In this document: in pieces, positions 54,913 through 64,000 of the stretch | How positions within the stretch are numbered: the first letter of the stretch is position 1 | Layout of the letters: every line of letters starts with the position of its first letter | DNA from: Eucommia ulmoides | Taxonomy: Eukaryota > Streptophyta > Magnoliopsida > Garryales > Eucommiaceae | Length of the DNA: 64,000 nucleotides | NCBI GenBank assembly: GCA_016647705.1 | Contig: CM028326.1 | Span: 16,307,901 to 16,371,900, forward strand | Direction: 5' to 3' | Translations under genes and position numbers: made by a program | Notes under the pieces: generated by a model | The model's database searches: none | The model's input: only the letters and a program-made list of their open reading frames with translations | What the model was told of the DNA's origin: nothing

Positions 54913-56150
54913 AGTTGACAATGATTTTTTTTTTTTTTTTTTATGTCAATCAAGGTTTGATTTTCTTGAGAAAAATTACAGAAATTAAATTTTGAATTTA
55001 ATCATGAATACACCAGGTTGATGGAGAAATGTGTCCTTAAGATTCTTTAAAAAAGTGATCAATCGAGGTGTGCATAAAATAAAATAAAGCATAATAATTT
55101 TTTAAAAAATATTATTTTTAACAGCATAAAATTAATTTTCACAAAATGTAAAAGGATCATATGATTTTACAAATTTTTTGGAGATTTTTAGTTCATTCCA
55201 AGGTCTAAATTATACATTTTACTCTTACATATCAAACTTTACTTTGTCATCAATATTGATCTCTATATTATCCTAGACTCCCTCTATTTCATTTATATTA
55301 ATTTAGACCCGCGCATTGTGCATATATAAAAAAAAATTATAATAAAATTTTAATGTTGAAATATTAAATAGATATGTATTATTTAATTACTTAGGTAGCA
55401 ATATTCGGGAGCGAATGCATAAATTTTAGAATTTTTTTATGTAGGCCCCAAGGCCCAATATTAATTTCATAAAATCTCTATTATTCATTTTGATTTAGGC
55501 AAAAACCATATTTCACTAATATTTGATGCACAAATATTTTAAATCATGTTACAAAATGTATCGAGTTTTCAAATATTTGTTGCACAATAATATTTTGAAC
55601 CATGTTGCAAAATATCTATATGAGTTTCTAAATATTTATTGCACTACAAAATTTGCAAAACTAAACCATATTGAAGTAATTATTATTGTGTAATAATTTT
55701 TATATCACCTATTGACAGTGTAGTAACTTTTATATAGCAAAACGATGCTCGTATTAAAAATAAAAATTGGACAACAAATATTTAGTTATATCCATAAAAA
55801 AAAATTATTGCACAACAATGTTTGTGTTTGTGTTTTGCTAAAATATGTTTTTATTAAAAATAAATAATTCAATGGGTTTAAGATGGTATGGGCTTTGTCT
55901 CTTGGGGGCTTTATTAATATGTTGGCTAATATTGGATGTTCGCCTAAAAATTCCTAAATTGTATTGAGTAATGGCGTTTTATAAAAATCGAAAATAAATA
56001 TACTATTAAAAATTACATAAATAATCACAAAAGTAAAATAATATTTTTACAAATTAACTTTTACTAATCTATATAATAAAACAGAACGTACATAAGTTCT
56101 CTAGGCAAATCTCAGCCACTATTTATACCCCATAATAACTGGTCCAGATT
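54913..56150. other. AT-rich unassigned interval
   Basis: No gene. A loose repeat around CAAATATTTGTTGCACAAT recurs at 55525-55660 with spacing of about 60-70 bp. Confidence 0.4.
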
Positions 56151-57070
56151 AACCCACTAATCTAACCGAAATATTTATACACCTAATTCCTCAATTAGGG
56201 TCTCATACCACATCACTCTGCAACTTCTCTTTCGCACATCTCATTCTCAGCTCTCTTTTGTCCTTAATTAGTCTTAGGCCTCAACTCTCTCTCTTTCCAG
56301 AAGTAGTCTCTTTCTCCTAATCCGAAGCGATCTCCATCGCCGCCTCATTGCCCATCGTCGTCCACTCTTCTAGCATCGCCAACTACTCCTCCATTATTTC
56401 CATCGCGCATCGCCATCGTCGCCTAATCTTGCGCTCTCTACCACTCTCACCTGATCTCGTGTCGACGACGAAAGAATCTTCGGGCCATCTCCATCACCAC
56501 GCTGTCTTCCTCCATCGCCATCGCCAACCACCGTCGCAATCCTCCATCTCTCTGTCACCGTTGCTCGATTCTAACTAGATTTGGTCGGATCAAGGTTCGA
56601 TTTGGCCAGATCTGGGGTTTGAGCTGCCCAAATCTAGGGTTTTGGTTGCCAGTAGCTATCGCTGGTGACACTTGGATCAGGTTGTTGTTTTAATGCATCA
56701 CTAAAGCACAGTAGCACGAAAAATTCAACGATCGTTTTTTTCTCTCTTCTGCGAACCATTGGAAAAAGGTACTAATTTTTACCTCCATCGTCTTTGCCTT
56801 TTTTTTTTTTTTTTTTTTTTTCTATGGTTCGTTTGTTCGTTCGTTGTATTCCCCTATTTTTTTCCAATACTTTACTGAATTAATTTATCAAATTTCATCC
56901 TCAATCTTTGGTTATCAGATCCATTCGCGTTTGGATTTAATTCGAGCACAATCATTCGACCTCCTGGAAATAGAGTATTAGTTGAACCTTGGTTGAAGCG
57001 TCGCTCTCTTCGAATTGATTCAGAACACAATTCTCCTTGACAATCAATGACTTTCCCCATGGCTATCTAG
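56151..57070 (+). other. CT-rich leader-like segment
   Basis: TC/CCATCGCC-rich sequence (56240-56560) followed by 'ggtttgagctgcccaaatct'-type sequence, a T23 run (56799-56821) and a donor-like CTAG|GTAAGC at 57068-57075. It looks like the 5' leader of a gene or transposable element, but no coding exon follows. The Ser/His-rich frame at 56348-56578 is low complexity. Confidence 0.35.
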
Positions 57071-58505
57071 GTAAGCTTCGTCACTCTCTTGCTCTTCTCT
57101 GTGTACTCCAAACGTGTTTATACATATTCATATTTTGAATTTCATCAATAGTAAGCCTAGAGTGTTCGATAAAATGCCTGATAAGATCAAATAAAACTCA
57201 CATATGGCTAAATCCTTTGTCCCTTTGACCAAATCTAGCAAATTGATAGATGAATTAATGTTTGGTGGTGCACGACGACAGGGATGTCGAGACATAGGGA
57301 GAGGGTGCTAACAAAATAGAAGTTATCAATTGAGGAGAACAAGTTTATTCTAGGTTTGTGTTCTTATAACTTAAAGCATCATGTTCTTATTGTATACACA
57401 TAGTGCATTTTTTTTTCTTTCTAATTTACTTAAAAAAAAAAACTTTTGTAATTCAACGATAAGAGCTTTGAAATGTATTATTGATCTTTAGATGTACAGC
57501 TGAAATATAAGCTTTGGATGATTGTCTAAGTGCTTTGTAATATCAGATTGATTTATGTTTTTAGGTGTTGATTATAGACCAGGCCGAGTCAACCCATAGA
57601 GTGTACACATGGGCCCCATGTTTCATGGAGGGTCACCATGTGAATGGGTGCACCTCCTGATCTTAAGGATCATGTCTATTCGACAGACACCAATTGGAAC
57701 GGACACATCCTTTCGGTAGACACCCATTGGAACGGATACATCATTTGAGATTTTATCTATAAATATGCGTTTATACCTCTAAAGTTTCTATCCCCATCAA
57801 ATCACTGAAGATAACGTCGTTTCGTTTTTATCTTACGAAACGATACAGCGTTGAAGTTATAATTTATTTAGACACGTCTCAACTGAGAAGTGGGGTTTAC
57901 TGGCACCTTTTAATGGTTGAAACGGGTGAAGGGACGAGGTTCGAGTCTTGGCATTTTTATTTATTTATTTATTTATTATCCTTTAAATAGAGAAAAAAAA
58001 TAGTAATAAGACGATGCCTAACAAAATTCGAACCTCTGCACTCAAGAACACTAAAACAACGTAATAACCGCTAGGGCAGTCCAAACGAAACATTTATGAT
58101 ACCAAAATGTTTATATATAAAAGTTTTTGTTTAAGTTACAATGCATCAATTATCATGCTTACTTGTATACCATGTCTTTAATTTTTGTTTTATTTACTCG
58201 TTAACATGAATTATGATTGAAAGATTCATAATTAGCTACTTTTGGTATAAATATTTAGATTATTTAGAAAAACATGAAATTAGAATTTTGTTGGCAATAA
58301 TGAGTTGAGATATGTTATCCTCATTTTTTGTTTTATACATAATGTATCTAAAAATGATATTGAAATCTATAAATACAAGAGATGATTATGAGCATAGCAA
58401 AATTTTCGATCTTATGCTATAGAAATATATTTTTTAGATTTGATTATTGCTGTCAAATAATTAGTGTATGTGCTAATATCCTAAATGTGCATAAAATGTA
58501 GTGAA
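57071..58505 (+). other. Interval before copia gag, with TATA and pol III-like boxes
   Basis: It holds a 33-bp repeat (57685-57743, core CCAATTGGAACGG), TATAAATA (57758-57765), and two tRNA B-box-like words in opposite orientation: GAGGTTCGAGTCT (57939-57951) and, on the minus strand, AGAGGTTCGAAT (58028-58039). An ATTT repeat (57957-57979) lies between. It may be copia LTR or SINE debris; boundaries are not visible. Confidence 0.35.
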
Positions 58506-58890
58506 ATGGTTTTAACGAATATAGTAGCGGACCTTACTAAAATTGAGAAACTGGATGGGAATAAATACGATATTTGGCATCGTAAGATCTAGTATCTCCT
58601 AAATGAGCGAGAGATTCTGGAAACACTGACACATAGCATGTAATCACCTCCTAAAGGTAATTCTGCCGAACACCGGTGTGAGATGGAAACCTATCAAAAT
58701 TGGGCCAAGAAAAGATCGTAGTGCAAAATTCATTATGTTAAGTTATATGCATGATGATCTGATTGGTGATAATGAATGTTATGCCACTGCACCAGAGAAG
58801 TGGAATGCTTTGAAGTTGTCATTTGTCGATATATCAACAACTAGGTTGCGAGCCTTGACGCTTAAGTTTGAAACTTATAAGATATCTCGC
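58506..58890 (+). pseudogene. copia gag, cut by element A-5
   Basis: From ATG at 58506: TKIEKLDGNKYDIWHRKI, then stops, then QNWAKKDRSAKFIMLSYMHD, PEKWNALKLSF and TRLRALTLKFETYKI. This is a copia gag of the UBN2/retrotran_gag type ('KLNGxNYxxWxxxIxxxL', 'KDRSARFxML'). There are at least two in-frame stops, and the gene ends at 58890 where the A-5 LTR begins. The rest of this copia element may lie beyond A-5, outside the window. Confidence 0.8.
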
Positions 58891-60408
58891 TGGTAGGTGC
58901 GATTTTGTGCACGCCTACTTACGCTCGCAAGTATACGAGGTTTAAAGTTTTAATATAGTGGATCTTTGAAGATCGGATATCGTTCCCACAGAGAAAAGTG
59001 TGAATAATTGAATTGAATACCGCAATTGACGTAGTCTCGTGTTATCCTGATGAGGGAAAGCGTGAATTGAAATTAAACTAAGCTAAACTATAATTAGTGG
59101 GTTAATTCTAACTAAATTGATTAATTAGGGATTGATTTCGTTCACTTAATACACGTTTGATTTCGTTTGGTTAACAATAACGGAGTTTAGGTATCCGACA
59201 ATCTCGGTTCGTAAACTCCTCCGCCACCTCTTCCGAGTGTAAGACGAGGGAATACGCGACTTTAGTATCAATGAAGAGGTCCCCCTCGATGTCTTAACGA
59301 CTCTAGGCCGCGTGAGTCTTGACCCAACGTCATCGATTGCATACTAACTAAAGCCCTCCCTGGTCGTTAGGTCGTAACGATGTGTTTACCCTAGTCCGAA
59401 TCCAAGGTTACCTCTCCCGAGTGTCAAACTCTAGATTCTCACATCCAACCCTAATACCGTTAGAAGTATATTAAGATCTTCATCAAATGATAAACACAAT
59501 GGGACTTAAAACAACAATCGTTAAAGAAATGTATATTAAACCAAATGAGTATTTACACAACTACTCCTTTCCCTAACTAATCTCTAAATTACACTAACAT
59601 GTTCTTAGCCAATACAACATAAATCAAGAGGAGATCATCATTAACAACTATAAATATTTAAATACAAAGATGGAAACAAGGGAAGAAAAGCCAAATCTCA
59701 AAGTGGAGTAGTCCACTTTCGCCAAAGAACGATCCTCCCGAGCTTCCTCTTCTCGCTTGATGAACTTCCTCTTCTAGCTCTTCAAGGATTGGCCAAGAAC
59801 ACTCTTTAAAACTAATCTAATATAATTCCTAAACTAATCTAATCTAACTAAGGTGGAAGAGAGCTCCTAAGAACAACCGGAGCCTCATCTCACGTCTAAG
59901 GGGTCCTAACCTTTTTAGCAATTGGGGGAGAAAGGGGTTTTATAGGCAAGGGTTGGAAAATATCTTCAAAATATCTAAAAATAGATATTTCTGTATAGAG
60001 TGTCACCGTTCGGGTAGTGTCTTTAAGTCGGTTAACGTCTGTCGGTGATTTCGCCTAAGCGGTGGTTTTTCCGCTTAGGCAGTAGCTGCTGGCATATCAT
60101 TCTGATCGTTTCTCGCCTAAGCGGTGGTTTTCTCGCATAGGCGATGATTCATCCCTTCTGCATTCCAACATTCTTCCTCTTTTCCGCCTAAGCGGTGGAA
60201 CTTCCACTTAGGCGGTGGTCTTCATTCACCGAAACCCTGTTTTGCACATTTTGTTCACCGTTTTTCCACCGTTTTCACTTGGTTCTCGCCCTTTGATGTC
60301 ATTTCCCTGTTCTACACTAAAACACACTAAAACACAATTAAATATAACTAAAATTCTTGAGAACTAACAAATCCGGTTTAGAAATAGATTGGTTTTTCAC
60401 ACCTATCA
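58891..60408 (-). repeat. A-5 3' LTR
   Basis: TGGTAGGTGCGATTTTGTGC to TTTTTCACACCTATCA, 1518 bp. The minus TATA is CCTATAAAACC (59937-59947). The palindrome array CGCCTAAGCGG is at 60040-60225, upstream of it. Confidence 0.9.
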
Positions 60409-62161
60409 ATACCCCCAAACTTAGAATTTTGCTAGTTCTTGAGCAAAACACTAACGCTAAACTAAACTAACTAACAAACTAATCAACTAAAAATAAAAAA
60501 TTAAACTAACACTAAAGAAGTATATGCATGTAAATATAAAGTTCAATCAAAATGACCAATTTGTTCCTCCCTCAACATCCTGAAATCAGATCAAGTTCGG
60601 GAAGCATCCCACACCAAGTGGTGTTCTAGAATTTCAACTATCAATATCAATAAAAACCATTCTAGATCCATTTGAAGTGTGTGTGTGAGAACTCAAATGT
60701 ATAACTAGTCAAATACCGAATTCGATTATTCAACTGTTAAACTCATAATTTAAACCATTGAAGGATTTAGGAAAACCATACGCTTGATTGGAGTCTACTA
60801 TCCACTAATGTAGGCTCGGATATTCACAGAAATCAATAGGACTTGGTTTGGCTTTGGAGAACGACCATGGGTATTACTGGAATGAAAATAGAAAATTGGT
60901 TTAATCAATCGATACCCGAGATAAAATCACTTGTCACTATCCTCTCTCATGACCCCACCACATTTAAAGTACAATTCTAAATAAGAAAACGAAAATTCTT
61001 TTATTCACTTGTCGAAAGAGAACAAAATGAAAATAATATTCACACATTTCTTTTTTTTCTTTTTTTCTTTTTTTAACATACTCCTAAATTAATTCGAATT
61101 ATTACAGTTTTAGGAGAGTGCAAAAAGAAGTTAGAGAAACACACCCCCAAACTTATTCGAATTTGTAAAATTTTAGGAATATGTAAAACGAAATGATAGA
61201 AATACACCCCCAAACTTATTTTAGGAGCGTGGAAAAAGAAATACAAAAATGACAAGTGAATATACTAATACCGAATCAATAAAAATTCGTCCGAAACCCA
61301 ACCACTCACTTGATTTCACTCAATTTTGAAAATTAGGCTTAGCGACTTTGGTTTAGGAAAAATCTAAATGAAAAGAGTATTTGAAACGTTTTCAGAATTG
61401 ATTACGTTATCGATTTCGACAGGGGAAATAATAAATGAATATTTTCAGGTTTAGCTACAACGGATCAAGCGAAAAATTGACGGCCTAAATCACGTCTCCG
61501 GAATTACCTTACCTAGGATTCTGCCTCAAGTTTTCCCCAAATCAAGTTCTAGTTTCCTCATTTTCTGTCATGAACTTAATATCGAATAATCAACGTCTAA
61601 TCGTTCAGATAATTATACTTTGAGTTCAAATGTCGTGCAATTTTTGGATCGAGATAATTTTTACCCAATCGATATGTTAAGCACACAAAACACACAAGGA
61701 AGGTATTACCCCCGACCTCAATATGCAATTTGGGGATAATTCTCATCATCGGGTTTTAGCCCAAATGAACTCATATCTAAGCATGCAAACACAACTTTAT
61801 ACATACAAATACTAAATTAATTCTAATACTAACATACATAAACTAATCTAACACCAAACATTCAAAAACAAAAAATAAGCTAACTAAACTAAAAATTTAA
61901 AAATTTAAAACATTCATAATACATAAATAAATAAAGGTCTGTACAACAAATTTTTTCATTTTGTTCAAAAAATAATAATAATACTTGTTCATCATTTTCT
62001 ACAAAAAGTCAAAATGGATGAACATCCACTAAACTATCATCCAATCCATACCACTCAGGCCTGAACACGGCAGTGTTCCAATATCAGCGAACCCAATAAA
62101 CATATAGCATGCTTACACACAAAATGGGTTGAACACATACCTAGGGAATATGACTTATTCT
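60409..62161 (-). other. A-5 polypurine tract and conserved non-coding module
   Basis: Shared with A-1 and A-2 in order: 'ttgctagttcttgagcaaaa' (60429), 'ttctagaatttcaact' (60625), 'tccactaatgtaggctcgga' (60801), 'cgatacccgag' (60910), two 'acacccccaaacttatt' units (61140 and 61203), 'cctaggattctgcctcaagt' (61512), 'tcgtgcaatttttgga' (61632) and 'catcgggttttagcccaaat' (61747). No ORF. Confidence 0.75.
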
Positions 62162-63298
62162 CTACTGTTCACCTGAAGACAAATCATCACCATCATCACT
62201 TTGAGAAGGAGAATGTGGTCTCTGGAGTAGATGTGGTGGCACAGATGGCATCGGTGGAAAATCGTCCATCTCAAGGCCAAGGCCCTCCCAAATCTTCCGT
62301 TAGACTCGATCTTGTTGCCTCAAAAATTGGTCCAGGAAAGAGGCAATCTCGTATTGATTCTGTAGGACGGTCTAAAGCTTGATGTTTATCCTCTCTTGGG
62401 AGTTTTCATCACGGGCTCTAGAAAGTCCAGCCGTATCATCTGGTTGCTCTTCCCCTTCCTCAGGCTCAGGCTCGAGTGCCTCTTGCGCCCCATTCTTCCA
62501 CAACTGATTTATCGCTGACAACGTAAGTGGAGCGATAGGGTCACACTGGCTTCCCCTGGATACAGTCACATCAGCTAATCTGAATATATAGGTCAATAGT
62601 GACGGAAACGGGAGCCCACCCTTTACCGTTTTCATAGCATGAAGAATTGATGAATAGATAAAAAATCCAATGTTTATGGGTTGTCCAGTCTGGATTTTAT
62701 AGATCAAATAGGCCGTGTCCTTTGAGACGTCTGACAAATGTGATGTCGGCAAGAGGCTTCCACAGATGAAGTCGTGCCAGATTTTTGAAACTGGCTTGAG
62801 ACATCTCATTGAAAATGTAGCGACGTTCGGCCCCTGGTGTTTCCACTTTACTAGGCCAGATGTGATCTTTTCGATGACCCTTTTTAAAGTAGGTTCCTGG
62901 CTTTCAAGTGACTCCAGTGCCGAAAGCCCAAAGAGATGGTTTATAAAGTCGGGGCTGAAGATAATGGGTTCGTTCCGGACCCTTGCTAGATCGTCGATGG
63001 CCTCGGTAGAATTTGCATAGAACTCTTTGACCAAAGTGATTTCGCCTGGGGGTGGCGATTTACAGAATTGCTCCCAGTGGCGGCTTCGGATTTCATTCCG
63101 AAATTCCTCCGGGAGCTCCTCGATTGGACCGAATCCCCATTGAGGTATGCAAGCAAGATATTTTTCGTGTTCTTTGAAGTGTTCCACCGCTTGTTTTGAC
63201 ACAAAGCGAGTGGCATCAAAGTCAACGTCGATCGGCACCCTTGGGTTTGAACTCGACCCTTCTCCTCTGGCCCTCGTCTTAGCTGCTCTTTTCGCCAT
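62162..63298 (-). pseudogene. Putative plant transposon protein ORF of A-5
   Basis: The open part is 308 aa (62372-63298), starting MAKRAAKTRARGEGSSSNPR in a good start context (AAATGGCG). Residues VKEFYANSTEA, FSPDFINHLFGL, KIWHDFICGSLLPTSHLSDV, IGFFIYSSILHAMKTVKGGL and PFPSLLTYIFRLADV match the 'putative plant transposon protein' domain (Pfam Transposase_32). That domain is common in plant retroelements and its function is unknown. After the TAG at 62372 the same frame continues (TVLQNQYEIASFLDQFLRQQ), meets TAA, and ends at TAG 62162-62164 after SDDGDDLSSGEQ. The original protein was therefore probably about 378 aa. Both nonsense codons fit glutamine CAG/CAA to TAG/TAA changes. Confidence 0.85.
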
Positions 63299-64000
63299 TT
63301 CCTACAATCACAATTACAAAAACCCAATACAACCTCATCATATATGATCATTTGAAAAAAAACATAAACCTCCCCAATCACATTGTTAAGAACACATTCA
63401 TCCCAAAACGAACACCCTTTTGAATTTTTCAAACAAATTTAACAAATGTGACACCCTATATTAGTTCACACACTTAACCAATCCAATTAAACTTGTGTAT
63501 CATCAAGAATCAAACCAAAAACCCATGGAACTACGAAATCGCGAAACTAGGGTTAAGGGTTTTTGGGCAAAAAATTCAAAATCCCTTGATTTCATTGATA
63601 TAATCATGCAAACCAACCAATAATTTCAACAACTAGACTAAATGTAATGTAAAAGAAACTTACTTGTTGAGAAATAATGGTCCAATCAAAAGAAAATGAA
63701 GAAATCGCACCTTTCTCACAAAACCCTAAATTTTCGAAAATAGGGGTTGAAATCCGATTCTTGGAGGTTGAATTGTGATGGGAATGACCACTTTTGGTAA
63801 TGGACGGATGATTTTAGAGATTTGGAATGGTTTGGGAGTGAAGTTTTAGAGAGAAGGTGGAGAATTTGGGAGGGAACCTTGCGTTTTTAATTTTTTTTAG
63901 CGACGGGCTGTTTTTAACAGCAGAAGGTCCACCGCTTGAGCGAAGGAACTCTTTTCCTTAAAATCAAACCTTCTGACGAAATTCCGCTTAGGCAATGGTT
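63299..64000 (-). other. Upstream segment of the A-5 ORF with a possible intron
   Basis: The minus strand has a strong donor (CAA|GTAAGTTTC, 63663) and an acceptor (TTGTGATTGTAG, ending 63302) just 3 nt before the ATG, defining a possible 362-nt leader intron. Upstream are an AT-rich TATA-like area (63885-63900) and palindromes CGCTTGAGCG (63932-63941) and CCGCTTAGGC (63985). Confidence 0.45.

Larger units (their letters stand above)
58891..64000 (-). mobile_element. Family A element A-5, incomplete at window edge
   Basis: The 3' LTR (58891-60408), polypurine tract (from 60409), non-coding module with the family A block order, a plant-transposon-protein ORF (62162-63298) and an upstream segment reaching the window end. 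The primer site and 5' LTR are not reached. The base before the LTR is the copia gag (...CTCGC), so CTCGC is the expected TSD at the unseen end. Confidence 0.85.

Noticed and set aside
56348-56578. 76-aa Ser/His-rich frame
   Set aside because: CT-rich low-complexity leader sequence; no domain, and it does not continue into another exon.
57930-57960. tRNA gene
   Set aside because: Only a B-box-like word is present; no A box, cloverleaf or anticodon stem could be drawn.
62986-63432. 148-aa minus-strand frame overlapping the A-5 ORF
   Set aside because: It is out of frame with the recognisable protein and shares no motif with any family.

Overview
This is nuclear DNA of a plant, probably a eudicot. 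It is AT-rich and packed with remnants of plant LTR retrotransposons, with introns and TATA-type promoters rather than operons. I see one intact host gene and no rRNA, tRNA or CRISPR array that I can support. All domain calls come from reading translations by eye; no database search was run.

Layout. 1-2350: a SIRE/Maximus-type Ty1/copia pol remnant (minus). 2351-5568: the 3' part of a Tat-lineage Ty3/gypsy element, called D (plus), split by a solo LTR. 5569-6885: a truncated LTR. 6886-10373: a chromovirus remnant, C1 (minus), with 5' LTR, initiator-Met primer site and protease. 10897-12580: a solo LTR with target-site duplication (TSD) TACTC. 13880-17972: a copia end with two stacked LTR segments. 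18931-20289: an intact single-exon BAHD acyltransferase (minus). 21959-22125: a promoter-like segment.

22625-51512 is one Tat-lineage element, B (minus), expanded by nested insertions. Its 3' LTR is split by element A-1 (22979-34710) and element A-2 (34793-40074). A-1 is split by A-3 (24520-30995), and A-3 is split by a solo chromovirus LTR, C2 (25101-27607). B's integrase is split by another solo LTR (43977-45404). Several layers are proved by perfect 5-bp TSDs (GTAGG, TTCTG, GGGCC, CCCAG). 51870-52870 is a gag fragment of another Tat element. 52871-58505 is mostly AT-rich unassigned DNA. 58506-58890 is a copia gag cut by A-5 (58891 to beyond the window), which carries a 'putative plant transposon protein' ORF.

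Family A is the theme of the window. It is a non-autonomous LTR family (LTRs about 1.3-1.7 kb, tRNA-Asp-type primer site) present in eight places, each inside or against another mobile element. The internal region is mostly a long conserved non-coding module following a single ORF. That ORF is gag-like in A-1, A-2 and A-3 but a different protein in A-5. The LTRs carry arrays of short GC-rich palindromes upstream of a TATA box, and the palindrome sequence differs between subfamilies. Similar arrays occur at the same place in unrelated LTRs here. This, together with the conserved module, is the best candidate for something undescribed.
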